A DNA stretch of 64,000 nucleotides from Mucilaginibacter sp. GTDB lineage: Bacteria; Bacteroidota; Bacteroidia; Sphingobacteriales; Sphingobacteriaceae. Where the stretch lies: the NCBI GenBank assembly GCA_028288025.1, contig JAQBOM010000024.1, positions 35,128-99,127 on the forward strand, given 5' to 3'. The notes beneath the pieces are model-generated. The model made no database searches and was not told where the DNA came from. It saw only the letters and a program-made list of their open reading frames with translations. Within the stretch, counting starts at the first letter, position 1. Each line of letters begins with the position of its first letter. The translations under genes and the position numbers were made by a program. Below are positions 1 through 10,018 of this stretch, in pieces.

Positions 1-2188
1 CAATACAACAATTATATTCGGCGCGCTCACCGAATAATTCATCATGCCACAATTCCTCCGAGATAAATGGCATAAACGGGTGCAGGATTCGTAATACATC
101 CTCAAAAAACCTAATCGTGGCATCATATGTTTCACTGTCAATTGGCTTTTGGTAAGCCGGCTTGATCATTTCAAGGTACCAGGCACAAAAGTCGTCCCAA
201 ACCAGTTTATAGGTGGTCATTAACGCTTCCGACAAGCGGTATTGTCCAAAATTTTCCTCAATTTCTATCAATGCCTGGTTGAACCGGCTCCGGAACCAAT
301 CAATGGCGACCTCGTTATCGTTTGGAAGCGTCGCGTCAACGTCCCAACCTTTAACCAGCCTGAAGGCATTCCATATCTTGTTGGCAAAATTACGGCCCTG
401 CTCGCAGTAGCTTTCATCAAACATCAGGTCGTTGCCGGCGGGCGAACAGAGCAGCATGCCTACCCTAACCCCGTCGGCCCCATATTTTTCTATCAGTTCC
501 AGCGGATCGGGCGAATTACCCAGCGATTTTGACATTTTCCGGCCTAACTTATCGCGTACAATACCAGTAAGATAAACGTTTCTAAATGGGGCCTGACCTC
601 TAAACTCGTGCCCCGCCATGATCATCCTCGCCACCCAGAAAAATAAAATTTCGGGTGCGGTTATGAGGTCATTTGTCGGGTAATAATAATCGATGTCGGC
701 ATTGTTTGGGTCTTTAAACCCGTCAAACACCGATATTGGCCATAGCCATGATGAAAACCAGGTGTCGAGTACGTCTTCATCCTGTTTTAAGTCTTCAGAT
801 TTCAGACTTGAGATTTGAGATTTGAGATTTTTTGCTTGTTCAAATGCATCCTCCCTGGTTTTGGCAATAACAAACCGACCGTCAGGCAAATACCACGCCG
901 GAATTTGCTGTCCCCACCATAGTTGGCGGCTGATACACCAGTCCTTAATATTCTCCATCCAGTTACGGTAGGTATTGATGAATTTATCAGGTATCAACTT
1001 AATTTCGCCTTTTAAGACGTAATCCAGCGCGGGTTTTGCCATTTCGTCCATCTTGCAAAACCACTGCATCGATAGTTTTGGCTCAATTACCGCATCGGTC
1101 CGCTCAGAGAAACCAATTTGAGATGTATAATCCTCCACCTTTTCAAGATAGCCATCTGCTTCGAGCAAAACCGCGATCTTTTTCCGGGCGGCAAAACGAT
1201 CCTCCCCTATTAATATTTTTGCGTTTTCGTTTAAAGTTCCATCGTCATTTAAAATGTCGATAACCGGCAGGTTGTGCTTTTGACCCAGCTCATAATCGTT
1301 CAAATCATGCGCCGGCGTTACTTTTAAACAGCCTGTACCGAAGTCCATGGTAACATACTCATCCAGGATAACAGGGATCTCGCGGTTGATCAGCGGTATC
1401 AGCACTTTTTTACCATGCAGATGAAAGTATCTTGCATCATTCGGGTTGATACATATCGCCGCGTCGGCCATGATGGTTTCGGGACGGGTAGTAGCTATCG
1501 TTAAGTATTGAGTATCAGGTATCAAGTCGTTAGATTGATTACTTTCACTACTTGCTACTTGATACTCGCTACCTGATACTTTATACCGTATGTAATAAAG
1601 CTTCTGATTTACTTCTTTGCGGATAACCTCTTCATCTGAAACCGCGGTTTTTCCCTGTGGGTCCCAGTTTACCATACGGATACCGCGGTATATTAACCCT
1701 TTGTTATACAGATGAATGAACGTATCGATAACCGCCTCCGAAAGGTCGTCCTCCATGGTAAATCGTGTGCGGTCCCAATCGCATGAGGCGCCGAGTTTTT
1801 TTAGCTGCTCGAGAATGATCCCGCCGTATTTTTCTTTCCACTCCCAGGCATAGGTCATAAACTCGGGGCGGGTTAAATCCTTTTTATTTATTCCGCGATC
1901 TTTGAGCATGGCCACTACTTTTGCCTCGGTGGCAATACTGGCGTGGTCGGTGCCGGGTACCCAGCAGGAATTTTTCCCTTTCATCCGCGCGCGGCGGATA
2001 AGCACATCCTGTATTGTGTTATTTAACATGTGCCCCATATGCAGCACACCTGTAACATTCGGCGGCGGAATGACGATCGTATAAGGCTCCCGTTCATCGG
2101 GTATGGACCTAAAAAAAGCATGATCCAGCCAGTAATTGTACCATTTATCTTCGATTTCTTTGGGCAGGTATGTTTTAGGAATGCTCAT
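1..2188 (-). CDS. valS: Valine--tRNA ligase, 3' end beyond window
   Basis: Charges tRNA-Val with valine in the cytoplasm; class I synthetase. The reading frame starts at ATG 2188 and stays open to the window edge, so about 729 of the roughly 870-900 residues expected are present and the C-terminal anticodon-binding and coiled-coil part is cut off. The HIGH motif is HMGH at residues 50-53. KMSKS is at 551-555. ATTRPET marks the CP1 editing domain and DVLDTWFSS the second half of the catalytic core. Two stretches look foreign: residues about 201-229, just before the editing motif, and about 453-467, just before DVLDTWFSS. Both are encoded by 7-bp-period repeat arrays that elsewhere in the window lie between genes. 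The frame is kept because the arrays are 84 and about 42 bases long. Identity is certain. Confidence 0.97.
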   Translation of the reverse strand, partial: MSIPKTYLPKEIEDKWYNYWLDHAFFRSIPDEREPYTIVIPPPNVTGVLHMGHMLNNTIQDVLIRRARMKGKNSCWVPGTDHASIATEAKVVAMLKDRGINKKDLTRPEFMTYAWEWKEKYGGIILEQLKKLGASCDWDRTRFTMEDDLSEAVIDTFIHLYNKGLIYRGIRMVNWDPQGKTAVSDEEVIRKEVNQKLYYIRYKVSGSEYQVASSESNQSNDLIPDTQYLTIATTRPETIMADAAICINPNDARYFHLHGKKVLIPLINREIPVILDEYVTMDFGTGCLKVTPAHDLNDYELGQKHNLPVIDILNDDGTLNENAKILIGEDRFAARKKIAVLLEADGYLEKVEDYTSQIGFSERTDAVIEPKLSMQWFCKMDEMAKPALDYVLKGEIKLIPDKFINTYRNWMENIKDWCISRQLWWGQQIPAWYLPDGRFVIAKTREDAFEQAKNLKSQISSLKSEDLKQDEDVLDTWFSSWLWPISVFDGFKDPNNADIDYYYPTNDLITAPEILFFWVARMIMAGHEFRGQAPFRNVYLTGIVRDKLGRKMSKSLGNSPDPLELIEKYGADGVRVGMLLCSPAGNDLMFDESYCEQGRNFANKIWNAFRLVKGWDVDATLPNDNEVAIDWFRSRFNQALIEIEENFGQYRLSEALMTTYKLVWDDFCAWYLEMIKPAYQKPIDSETYDATIRFFEDVLRILHPFMPFISEELWHDELFGERAEYNCCI
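788..831. repeat. 7-bp-period array inside valS (ATTTGAG word)
   Basis: Six consecutive heptads (CTTCAGA, TTTCAGA, CTTGAGA, TTTGAGA, TTTGAGA and a partial unit) lie in frame in valS. They encode a lysine/serine/leucine-rich stretch. The word is close to the GATTAGA arrays at 16236 and 23596. Confidence 0.8.
1503..1587. repeat. 7-bp-period inverted array inside valS (AGTATCA word)
   Basis: Twelve consecutive heptads, 84 bases in total, run from AGTATTG/AGTATCA/GGTATCA through a short centre to TGCTACT/TGATACT/CGCTACC/TGATACT. The right half is the reverse complement of the left, so the RNA could fold into a hairpin. The array is read in frame as about 28 extra valS residues. Confidence 0.85.
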
Positions 2189-2588
2189 AAACTGCAAAAA
2201 TACAATAGTTCATGGTTCATAGTTCATGGTTCATGGATTTTTGTTGGTTTTGCAGTCCATGGTCGATAGTCCATAGACCATGGTAAGCAGCGGTTTATAC
2301 TTTTATATCGGTTAACTACCATGGACTACCGACCATGGACTATGGACTATCGACTATCGACTCCCTTTATCACAATAATTTTACAATTAAAAAGTTAATG
2401 CTATAAACTTCTCATTTGTATGAAAACTTTGCCCGTATATCGCTTTTTGCAGGATATTTTCCGAAAAGCAAAGTCATCATTTTTAATAAAGTGGTTCAAC
2501 CGCTAGCCCGCCTGGCCAAAATCGTTGTAAGCTTTGCCGGAAATTGTTAATTTTAAATTCTCGGTGTTTAAATTCTTATTAAATAATT
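2189..2588. repeat. Intergenic region with inverted 7-bp-period arrays (GGTTCAT/AGTCCAT words)
   Basis: The left arm (2207-2283) is built of GTTCATG, GTTCATA, then AGTCCAT, GGTCGAT, AGACCAT heptads. The right arm (2317-2362) is built of GGACTAT, CGACTAT, CGACCAT heptads in the opposite sense. The two could pair across a roughly 35 bp spacer. The rest, 2363-2588, should hold the promoter and leader of the M13 peptidase gene, but I could not pick out a clear -33/-7 pair. Confidence 0.75.
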
Positions 2589-4670
2589 ATGAAAATAAAG
2601 TTTACAAATTTTATGCTGGCGGGCTTGTTATGCCTGTCGGTAACGTCATTTGCCGCTATTGGCGGTAAAAAAGGGAAAGCAACGACAAAAAAGATTGTCG
2701 CGATCCCGCCTAAAAAATTCATTGATCCGGCAAACATGGATCTCTCGGTAAAACCCGGCGATAACTTTTTTGAGTATGCCAACGGTACCTGGGTAAAAAC
2801 CCATCCCATTCCTGACAAACAAACCCGCTGGGGAAGCTTTGGCATTTTGGGCCAGGAAAATACCGACCGGCTGCTGGTTATTTTAAAAGATGTTAGTAAA
2901 ACGGCGGGATTACCCAAAGGGAGCCTAAAACAGCGCGTTGGCGATATGTATGCCTCCGGCATGGATAGTGTTAGCATCGAAAAACGCGGCTACGAACCGA
3001 TAAAAGCCGATTTGGAACGGGTACGCCAAATAAACAGCGAAGCCGGCGTGGTTAATGAAATGACCTACGAAAGATCGCATGCGATTGCTGACCCGCTATT
3101 TGGTGTCGGCGTAAGGCAGGACTCTAAACACCCGACCAGGTATATCGTTGGGTTTAACCAGGGTGGAACCAGCTTGCCCGACCGCGATTACTATTTGAAA
3201 AGTGATGCCCGCAATGTAAAAATTCAAAATGCCTACAAAACTTACATCACCACGTTGTTTACTTTAACAGGAACAAGCGGAGAAACAGCAGCTAAAAATG
3301 CTTCGATCATTTTTGGTATAGAGACCGAACTGGCAAAAGCGCAGTTAAGCCGCACCCAAATGCGCGACCCTAAAGTAACTTATAATAAGTTTTCGGTAAA
3401 TGGTTTTGAAAAGATCACACCGCATTTAACCTGGAGCCAGATACTGCCCGAGCTAAAAATCAAAGGAGCCATTGACAGCGTATTGGTTGGCCAGCCGGAA
3501 TTTTTTAAAGCAGCGGACGCGATGCTGGTTTCAAAACCTGTTGACGACTGGAAAGTGTACCTGGAATGGAATATATTAAAAGGCTCTGCAAGCGCTTTAA
3601 GCTCACCATTTGTAAAAGCATCATTTGCTTTTAGCAGCGTATTAAGCGGGCAAAAAGTTCAAACGCCGCGCAGCGAGCGCATGTCGGGTTTTATTGACCG
3701 CAGCATGGGTGAGTTGCTGGGGCAGCTATATGTTGAGAAATATTTCCCGCCTGCTGCAAAAGAATACATGGTTAGCCTGGTAAACAACATGAAAACCGTT
3801 TTAGGCGACCGTATTAAACGCCTTGACTGGATGAGTGCGGAAACCAAGGAACGTGCGCTCAACAAGCTGGCGGCATTCAGCGTGAAGATCGGCTATCCTG
3901 ATAAATGGGAAACCTACAACGGGTTAGTTATTGACCGCAACGACTACTTCGGTAACGTGAGACGGGTTGACGAATGGCGTTATAACTTCAATATAAATCA
4001 ATATGGAAAACCTGTTGATAAAAAACGTTTCAATATGACGCCGCCAACTGTAAATGCCAACTACAGCCCGACAAACAACGAAATCACATTCCCTGCCGGT
4101 ATCCTTCAATTCCCGTTCTTTGATTTTCATGCGGATGATGCGGTGAACTACGGTGGTATAGCTGCTGTTATCGGGCACGAGATGACACATGGTTTTGACG
4201 ACCAGGGCCGTCAGTACGACGCAGACGGATCATTGCACGACTGGTGGTCAAAAAGTGATGCTGACAAGTTCAAACTGCGTGCCGATATGGTTGTAGATCA
4301 ATATAACGGGCTTACCGTATTGGATACCATCCATGTGAACGGCCGTTTAACGCTTGGCGAAAACCTTGCCGATCTGGGCGGATTAAACATTGCGTATGAA
4401 GCCTTTAAGAAAACTAAAGAAGGCCAATCGACCACAAAAATTGACGGCTTTACACCTGATCAGCGTTTCTTCCTGTCGTGGGCCCAGGTATGGCGGTCAT
4501 CACAGCGCCCGGAAAGCGCAGCATCACGTATATTAACTGATCCGCATTCACCCGAGCAGCATCGTACAAACGCGCCGCTTACTAATATTGATGCATGGTA
4601 TAATGCCTTCAACGTTAAACCCGGCGATAAAATGTATAAGAAGCCTGAGAACAGGATTAAGATATGGTAG
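2589..4670 (+). CDS. M13 family zinc metallopeptidase (neprilysin/PepO-like), exported
   Basis: Endopeptidase expected to cut short peptides in the periplasm or at the cell surface. At 693 aa it has the usual full length of the family. It begins with a signal peptide (residues about 1-23, MKIKFTNF then LAGLLCLSVTSFA). The N-terminal M13 domain follows, with the catalytic domain at the C-terminus. The zinc site is HEMTH at 530-534, the third ligand E591 lies in ENLADLGG with D595, and the substrate-binding NANYSPTNN stretch precedes it. A Trp ends the protein, as is usual. The gene stands alone, facing away from valS, and a strong terminator follows. No missing residues were seen. Confidence 0.95.
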   Translation: MKIKFTNFMLAGLLCLSVTSFAAIGGKKGKATTKKIVAIPPKKFIDPANMDLSVKPGDNFFEYANGTWVKTHPIPDKQTRWGSFGILGQENTDRLLVILKDVSKTAGLPKGSLKQRVGDMYASGMDSVSIEKRGYEPIKADLERVRQINSEAGVVNEMTYERSHAIADPLFGVGVRQDSKHPTRYIVGFNQGGTSLPDRDYYLKSDARNVKIQNAYKTYITTLFTLTGTSGETAAKNASIIFGIETELAKAQLSRTQMRDPKVTYNKFSVNGFEKITPHLTWSQILPELKIKGAIDSVLVGQPEFFKAADAMLVSKPVDDWKVYLEWNILKGSASALSSPFVKASFAFSSVLSGQKVQTPRSERMSGFIDRSMGELLGQLYVEKYFPPAAKEYMVSLVNNMKTVLGDRIKRLDWMSAETKERALNKLAAFSVKIGYPDKWETYNGLVIDRNDYFGNVRRVDEWRYNFNINQYGKPVDKKRFNMTPPTVNANYSPTNNEITFPAGILQFPFFDFHADDAVNYGGIAAVIGHEMTHGFDDQGRQYDADGSLHDWWSKSDADKFKLRADMVVDQYNGLTVLDTIHVNGRLTLGENLADLGGLNIAYEAFKKTKEGQSTTKIDGFTPDQRFFLSWAQVWRSSQRPESAASRILTDPHSPEQHRTNAPLTNIDAWYNAFNVKPGDKMYKKPENRIKIW

Positions 4671-4701
4671 CTATAAAGTCTTAAATCGAAAGTCCTAAGT
4701 A

Positions 4702-4742
4702 AAAATCAAAGCCTGCTAATTTAGCGGGCTTTGATTTTTTTA
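4702..4742 (+). terminator. Rho-independent terminator after M13 peptidase
   Basis: The stem AAATCAAAGCC / GGGCTTTGATTT has an inner TGCTAA/TTAGC-like extension and is followed by a T run. It lies about 35 bases after the stop codon. Confidence 0.85.
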
Positions 4743-4803
4743 ATAATGTGATGCTTCGCACTTAGTATTAAGTATTACCCGGCATTTTCTTCAAAATGCG
4801 GGA

Positions 4804-4836
4804 AGACTTGCGAAGTTTTTAAAACTTCGCAAGTCT
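4804..4836. repeat. Perfect inverted repeat, 16-bp arms, between convergent genes
   Basis: AGACTTGCGAAGTTTT is followed by its own reverse complement with almost no loop. It lies just past the metF stop and may end metF transcription, though no U tract follows in the minus direction. Confidence 0.6.
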
Positions 4837-4844
4837 CTCTTCAG

Positions 4845-5798
4845 TTAAAATATCGCTTCAGCAATTTTTTTGGTGGGGCCGGGGTTGCTCATGGTATAGA
4901 AATGCAGCACCGGCGCGCCAAACTTCATCAGTTCCCGGCATTGCGCGATCATCCATTCGATGCCCAGATCTTTTACTTCCTTTTCTGATTTGCAGGCGTG
5001 TACCGCGTCGCTTAGATCCTCAGGGATATCGATATGGAATATTTTGGGCAGGTTGATAAGCTGTTTTGATGAAGTGATGGGTTTTAAACCAGGTATAACC
5101 GGTACATTGATGCCGTTTTCGCGGCACTGTTTTACAAACTCAAAATACTTGTTATTATCAAAAAACATCTGGGTCACGATAAAATTAGCACCCATGTCGA
5201 TTTTTTGCTTCAGATATTTAAAATCGGTTTTTAAGTTTGGCGCCTCGAAGTGTTTCTCCGGATAACCGGCTACGCCGATACAGAAATCAGCATTTACTAC
5301 CTCGTGGTCTTCATACAGATATTTACCCTTGTTCATGTCGACAACCTGCTTTAACAGGTCGGTGGCATAAGCGTGTCCACCGGGTGTGGGTATAAACGAA
5401 GTATCGGCATGGCGAGCGTCGCCGCGCAAAACCAGCACATTATCAATACCTAAAAACTGCAGGTCGATCAGAGCGTTCTCCGTCTCTTCCACTGTAAACC
5501 CTCCGCAGATAAGGTGCGGAACAGCGTCTACCTTATAACGATTGATAATTGCTGCGCAAATAGCCACAGTGCCCGGGCGTTTACGATACGCTACTTTTTC
5601 GAGCAGGCCGTTATCGTGCTGTTTGTAGATAAAATCTTCCCTGTGATACGTTACATCAATAAACGGCGGCTTAAACTCCATCAAAGGGTCTATCGCATCA
5701 TAAATACCTTGTATGCTTTGCCCCTTTACCGGCGGTAAAAGCTCGAAAGAAAAAAGTGTTTTGCCTTTGGCGTTTTGTATGTGTTCGGTTATCTTCAT
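4845..5798 (-). CDS. metF: Methylenetetrahydrofolate reductase
   Basis: Reduces 5,10-methylene-THF to 5-methyl-THF using FAD and NAD(P)H, supplying the methyl donor that MetH uses. The 317 aa form a single TIM-barrel domain of normal bacterial length. The N-terminal SFELLPPVKG corresponds to the family's FEFFPP. LRGDARH near residue 125 contributes to FAD binding, and the GANFIVTQMFFDN and PVIPGLKPI barrel motifs are intact. It lies downstream of metH in the same direction, 162 bases after its stop, so it is probably read from the same SAM-controlled transcript. That gap holds a 7-bp array and a MITE-like repeat. ATG 5798 directly abuts the array. Confidence 0.96.
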   Translation of the reverse strand: MKITEHIQNAKGKTLFSFELLPPVKGQSIQGIYDAIDPLMEFKPPFIDVTYHREDFIYKQHDNGLLEKVAYRKRPGTVAICAAIINRYKVDAVPHLICGGFTVEETENALIDLQFLGIDNVLVLRGDARHADTSFIPTPGGHAYATDLLKQVVDMNKGKYLYEDHEVVNADFCIGVAGYPEKHFEAPNLKTDFKYLKQKIDMGANFIVTQMFFDNNKYFEFVKQCRENGINVPVIPGLKPITSSKQLINLPKIFHIDIPEDLSDAVHACKSEKEVKDLGIEWMIAQCRELMKFGAPVLHFYTMSNPGPTKKIAEAIF

Positions 5799-5841
5799 GT
5801 AGTATTTAGTATCAAGTAGCTGGTATCAAGTATCGAGACTT
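5799..5841. repeat. 7-bp-period array in metF leader (AGTATCA word)
   Basis: Heptads AGTATCA, AGTAGCT, GGTATCA, AGTATCG, AGACTTT abut the metF start codon. Confidence 0.75.
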
Positions 5842-5865
5842 TTTGTAAACCGTGTATTATTTAAG

Positions 5866-5947
5866 CGTCATTGCGAGGTACGAAGCAATCGCGAACTTTG
5901 CATCCGCTCTGTATATTCGCGATTGCCGCGCTATCGCTCGCAATGAC
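5866..5947. repeat. MITE-like palindromic element, family 1, copy A
   Basis: It starts CGTCATTGCGAGG-TACGAAGCAATC and ends with the imperfect reverse complement GATTGCCGCGC...CTCGCAATGACA. It is related to copies at 27600, 56066 and 57889. Confidence 0.75.
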
Positions 5948-5960
5948 AATCCGTTGTCAT

Positions 5961-8900
5961 TCAATAATTTAAATTCGGCCCCAGCCACCTCTCTACATCT
6001 TCCACCGACATATTTTTCCTCACTGCATAATCCTCCACCTGGTCTTTACTGATCTTACCCAAGCCAAAATAACGCGCTTGTGGGTGTGCAAAATAAAAAC
6101 CGCTTACGGATGCGGCCGGCGTCATGGCCAGGCTTTCGGTGAGGTGCATTTTGGTGCTGTCTTCCGCTTTTAGGATTTCAAACAGCGTTGTTTTTTCAGT
6201 ATGATCCGGGCAGGCCGGGTATCCGGGTGCCGGACGTATACCCTGGTATTCTTCTTTGATCAGATCATCGGCATCCAGTTGCTCGCTTTTGGCGTAACCC
6301 CAATAGTCTTTACGTACCAGCTCGTGCATTTTCTCGGCAAACGCTTCTGCGAGGCGGTCGGCAAGCGCTTTGGCCATAATGCTGTTGTAGTCGTCATGGT
6401 CCGCTTCAAACTTGGCAACCAGCTCATCGCACCCTATGCCTGAGGTAACGGCAAATCCGCCCCAATAGTCGGGTATACCGCTTTCTTTTGGTGCGATAAA
6501 ATCCGACAGCGCGTAATAAGGCTCGCCTTTTACTTTTTCGGATTGCTGGCGCAGGGTATGTATTGTGGTAAGCAAGGTTTTACGGGTATCATCAGTATAA
6601 ACCTCGATATCATCGCCGACACTGTTTGCCGGCCAAAAGCCGATCACTCCATTTGCCTGCAATAACTTTTCACTAACAATTTGCTTCAACAACTCCTGTG
6701 CATCGTCATATAGCTTTTTTGCCTCAACACCTACGTACTTATCGTCAAATATTTTCGGATAGCTGCCGCGGAGTTCCCAGGTATGGAAAAATGGTGTCCA
6801 GTCGATGTATGGTACCAGTTCATCTAATGGAAATGCTTCAAAAACCTTAGTGCCGGTAAACGTCGGCTTCGGAGCGATCGAACCATTCAGGTTGATCTGC
6901 ATTTTAAACTTACGCGCGTCTTCGATACTTACGAAACGCTTGTCCGACCGTTTGTTTAAATGCGCTTCGCGCGCTTTCGCGTATTCCTCTTTTATTCCTT
7001 TTACATATGGCTCTCGTTGATCCCTGTTCATTAAACTGCTGCAAACGGTAACACTGCGCGATGCATCAAGCACGTGTATGGCAGGACCGGAATAATGCGG
7101 ATCAACTTTTACCGCGGCATGAATGCGCGAGGTGGTTGCGCCGCCGATGATTAGCGGAATGGTGAAGCCTTCGCGTTCCATCTCTTTAGCAAAATGCACC
7201 ATTTCGTCCAGCGAAGGCGTAATCAACCCGCTCAGGCCGATGATATCAACGTTTTGTTTTTTTGCTTCTTCAATGATCCGTTGTGCCGGAACCATCACGC
7301 CCAGATCAATCACCTCGAAATTATTGCAGGCTAAAACTACGCCTACAATATTTTTACCAATGTCGTGCACGTCGCCTTTTACAGTAGCCATCAATACTTT
7401 ACCGGCATTGGCCCTGCTCCCACTTGAATCTTCACCAGCGTCAATTACCCGCTGTTTTTCAAGTTCGATAAAAGGCAATAAGTAGGCGACAGCCTTTTTC
7501 ATTACCCGCGCAGATTTCACCACCTGTGGCAAAAACATTTTGCCCGAGCCAAAAAGATCCCCTACCACGTTCATACCGTCCATTAGCGGGCCTTCAATCA
7601 CTTCAAGCGGCTTGGCATAAGCTTGTCGTGCCTCTTCCACGTCGTCATCGAGATATTCGATAATACCTTTTACAAGGGCATGCGATAAACGTTCGGCAAC
7701 GGGTGCCTTGCGCCATTCCTCGTCGCGTACAATTTCCTTGCCTTTACTTTTTATGGTATCGGCAAACTCGACAAGCCGTTCGGTGGCATCATCCCGGCGG
7801 TTGAGCAAAACATCCTCAACCAGCAGCAACAGATCCTTCGGAATTTCTTCGTATACCTCAAGCATACCGGCATTTACAATGCCCATATCCAACCCGGCTT
7901 TAATGGCATGGTATAAAAATGCCGAGTGCATGGCCTCGCGAACGACGTTATTTCCCCTGAATGAAAATGAGATATTACTTACTCCGCCACTTACTTTAGC
8001 AAACGGCAGGCTTTTCTTTATCCAGCGTGTTGCTTCAATAAAATCAACCGCATAATTGTTGTGCTCTTCAAGTCCGGTTGCAACTGTTAAAATATTAGGG
8101 TCGAATATAATATCCTGCGGCGGGAAGCCCACCTCGTTAACCAGTATATCGTATGAGCGTTTACATATTTCCTTACGGCGATCAAGGGAATCGGCCTGGC
8201 CGGTTTCATCGAAAGCCATTACAACCGTCGCTGCACCGTAGCTTAATATTTTACGGGCCTGTTCTTTGAACTTCTCCTCGCCTTCCTTTAACGAAATGGA
8301 GTTGACAATACCTTTTCCCTGCAGGCATTTTAAGCCTGCTTCAATCACAGTCCACTTGGATGAATCGATCATGATAGGCAGTTTGGAAATATCCGGCTCG
8401 GATGCGACCAGGTTAAGAAACTTAACCATCACCGCTTCCGAATCGATCATTCCCTCATCCATATTGATGTCGATCACCTGTGCCCCGCCTTCAACCTGCT
8501 GACGGGCCACAGTTAATGCGGCTTCGTAATCTTCGGCCAATATCAATTTTGAAAATTTTGGCGAACCGGTAATGTTTGTCCGCTCACCTATGTTTACGAA
8601 ATTGGTTTCGGGTGTTAATGTCACCGCCTCCAAACCGCTCAGGCGCAGATACGGCTTAATTTCGGGCTTGATACGCGGCGGATATTTAGCGGCCTTTTCG
8701 GCGATGCACCTGATATGGTCGGGTGTGGTGCCGCAGCAGCCGCCGACGATGTTTACCAACCCGGCTTTCATAAATTCATCTACCTGGTGGGCTGTCTCGT
8801 GCGCCGTCTCATCATACTGGCCAAACTCATTCGGCAGACCGGCATTGGGATAAGCAGAAATAAATACATTCGCCTTTTCGGAAAGCTCTTCCAAATGCGG

Positions 8901-9647
8901 GCGCATTTCCTTTGCACCTAAAGCGCAGTTTAAACCGACCGACAATAAATTGCCGTGACTTACCGAGTTCCAGAAAGCCTCAACCGTTTGACCGGAAAGC
9001 GTCCGCCCAGAAGCATCAGTAATGGTACCGGAGATCATTACTGGTAAATGCTTGCCCGACTCGTTTGCATATCTTGTTATCGCAAATAACGCTGCCTTCG
9101 CGTTAAGCGTATCAAAAATGGTTTCAATCAATAAAACATCCGAACCGCCGTCGACCAAACCACGCACCTGTTCGTAATAGGCTTCGGCCAAATCATCGAA
9201 AGTAACAGCACGATAGCCCGGATCGTTTACATCCGGCGAAAGCGAAGCCGTCCTGTTGGTGGGGCCAATGGCACCAGCCACAAAGCGGGGCTTACCCGGC
9301 GATGTTTTATTATATTCGTCAACAACCTCACGCGCAATCCGGGCGCCCTCATAGCTCAGTTCATAAGCCAACTCCTCTAAATGGTAATCAGCCAGTGATA
9401 TGCGCTGTGTGCTGAAAGTATTGGTTTCAATAATATCCGCTCCGGCATCCAGGTATTCTTTATGTATAGCCTTTATTACATCCGGGCGTGTAATGTTCAG
9501 CAGGTCGTTATTACCCTTCAGGTCGGATGCGTGTTCACGAAAACGTTCGCCGCGAAAATCCTCTTCGGATAGTTCGTAACGCTGTATCATCGTGCCCATC
9601 GCCCCGTCAATTACCAGGATGCGTTTTTGTAGTTCGTCTTTTATCAT
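5961..9647 (-). CDS. metH: Cobalamin-dependent methionine synthase
   Basis: Transfers a methyl group from 5-methyl-THF to homocysteine through methylcobalamin. All four modules are present in 1228 aa. They are the homocysteine-binding barrel (about 1-325, zinc ligands C241, C304 and C305), the pterin-binding barrel (about 340-620), the B12 cap and Rossmann domain (about 650-900, DVHDIG with cobalt ligand H761, then SGLITPS and GGATTS), and the C-terminal reactivation domain (about 900-1228, [12 protein letters not shown]). The frame can be extended upstream to 9680, but those 11 residues are encoded by a 7-bp repeat array, and the protein start MIKDELQKR at 9647 fits the family. A SAM-I riboswitch precedes the gene; metF follows. 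Confidence 0.97.
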   Translation of the reverse strand: MIKDELQKRILVIDGAMGTMIQRYELSEEDFRGERFREHASDLKGNNDLLNITRPDVIKAIHKEYLDAGADIIETNTFSTQRISLADYHLEELAYELSYEGARIAREVVDEYNKTSPGKPRFVAGAIGPTNRTASLSPDVNDPGYRAVTFDDLAEAYYEQVRGLVDGGSDVLLIETIFDTLNAKAALFAITRYANESGKHLPVMISGTITDASGRTLSGQTVEAFWNSVSHGNLLSVGLNCALGAKEMRPHLEELSEKANVFISAYPNAGLPNEFGQYDETAHETAHQVDEFMKAGLVNIVGGCCGTTPDHIRCIAEKAAKYPPRIKPEIKPYLRLSGLEAVTLTPETNFVNIGERTNITGSPKFSKLILAEDYEAALTVARQQVEGGAQVIDINMDEGMIDSEAVMVKFLNLVASEPDISKLPIMIDSSKWTVIEAGLKCLQGKGIVNSISLKEGEEKFKEQARKILSYGAATVVMAFDETGQADSLDRRKEICKRSYDILVNEVGFPPQDIIFDPNILTVATGLEEHNNYAVDFIEATRWIKKSLPFAKVSGGVSNISFSFRGNNVVREAMHSAFLYHAIKAGLDMGIVNAGMLEVYEEIPKDLLLLVEDVLLNRRDDATERLVEFADTIKSKGKEIVRDEEWRKAPVAERLSHALVKGIIEYLDDDVEEARQAYAKPLEVIEGPLMDGMNVVGDLFGSGKMFLPQVVKSARVMKKAVAYLLPFIELEKQRVIDAGEDSSGSRANAGKVLMATVKGDVHDIGKNIVGVVLACNNFEVIDLGVMVPAQRIIEEAKKQNVDIIGLSGLITPSLDEMVHFAKEMEREGFTIPLIIGGATTSRIHAAVKVDPHYSGPAIHVLDASRSVTVCSSLMNRDQREPYVKGIKEEYAKAREAHLNKRSDKRFVSIEDARKFKMQINLNGSIAPKPTFTGTKVFEAFPLDELVPYIDWTPFFHTWELRGSYPKIFDDKYVGVEAKKLYDDAQELLKQIVSEKLLQANGVIGFWPANSVGDDIEVYTDDTRKTLLTTIHTLRQQSEKVKGEPYYALSDFIAPKESGIPDYWGGFAVTSGIGCDELVAKFEADHDDYNSIMAKALADRLAEAFAEKMHELVRKDYWGYAKSEQLDADDLIKEEYQGIRPAPGYPACPDHTEKTTLFEILKAEDSTKMHLTESLAMTPAASVSGFYFAHPQARYFGLGKISKDQVEDYAVRKNMSVEDVERWLGPNLNY

Positions 9648-9649
9648 AA

Positions 9650-9769
9650 TTAGTATCAAGTATCGAGTATCAAGTAGCAAGTATAAAGTGGGTGCCTGAT
9701 TAATTAATCATGTGCGACATGATTATCATCTTGCTACTTGATACTAATTACTTGATACTTAAATCGGCT
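9650..9769. repeat. Inverted 7-bp-period arrays between SAM riboswitch and metH
   Basis: Arm 9650-9690 reads TCAAGTA/TCGAGTA/TCAAGTA/GCAAGTA. Arm 9730-9769 reads CTTGCTA/CTTGATA/CTAATTA/CTTGATA, the reverse complement. The pair lies in the metH leader, downstream of the riboswitch, and could form a long hairpin just before the start codon. Confidence 0.8.
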
Positions 9770-9773
9770 TATG

Positions 9774-9802
9774 TCGAAAAGTCGGTTGTAAAAGACTTTC
9801 GC
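9774..9802 (-). promoter_or_regulatory. Possible expression-platform hairpin of SAM riboswitch
   Basis: On the minus strand CGAAAGTC and GACTTTTCG can pair around a loop of about 10 nt directly after riboswitch helix P1. It may act as the terminator or its competitor. The trailing U tract is short, so this is tentative. Confidence 0.4.
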
Positions 9803-9910
9803 TTATCTTTCCTGATCGCAATGGAGCGGGTCAAGTAGAATGTAGCACCTTGTAAGCACAGGTTGCCAAGACTTCGCAGGGTCTAATCCCTCCGTCTTTC
9901 TCTATAAGCG
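9801..9910 (-). promoter_or_regulatory. SAM-I (S-box) riboswitch upstream of metH
   Basis: On the minus strand the 7-bp P1 helix CGCTTAT / ATAAGCG encloses the hallmark S-box blocks. These are AGAGAAAGACGGAGGGA, then CCCTGCGAAG...TTGGCAACC (P2 with the kink-turn and pseudoknot region), then AAGGTGCTACATTC (P3/J3-4), and a closing GATCAGGAAAGATAAG. Spacing and order match the SAM-I family. It should lower metH (and metF) expression when S-adenosylmethionine is abundant. Confidence 0.9.
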
Positions 9911-9913
9911 ATG

Positions 9914-9921
9914 CAAAGATG
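9914..9921 (-). promoter_or_regulatory. Likely metH promoter -7 element
   Basis: Minus-strand CATCTTTG resembles the Bacteroidota -7 TAnnTTTG and has TTG about 20 bases upstream. It would start transcription right at the first base of the riboswitch. Confidence 0.45.
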
Positions 9922-9949
9922 CACAATAAACAATTAATTTGCAAGAGAA

Positions 9950-10008
9950 GCCTCACCCTGCCCTCTCCAACCGCGTGCGCGTTAGCGGTGACACAAGTAG
10001 AGGGTTCT
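9950..10008. repeat. Degenerate GC-rich repeat (CTCACCCTGCCCTCTCC type)
   Basis: A CTCACCC-CCCTCTCC start and a later GTAGAGGGT are separated by a GC-rich centre. It resembles the element at 32044-32166, so it is probably a decayed intergenic repeat. No gene is present here. Confidence 0.4.
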
Positions 10009-10018
10009 GAAATCGGTT

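Noticed and set aside
5852..6052. 66-aa plus-strand frame (MYYLSVIARYEAIANF...) in the metH-metF gap
   Set aside because: It is a translation of the family 1 palindromic element (GTCATTGCGAGGTACGAAGCAATC reads as VIARYEAI) and runs into the metH 3' end. The same peptide appears from the element at 27600.
9648..9680. Upstream extension of metH by 11 residues
   Set aside because: Encoded by the 7-bp array. MIKDELQKR at 9647 fits the family start.
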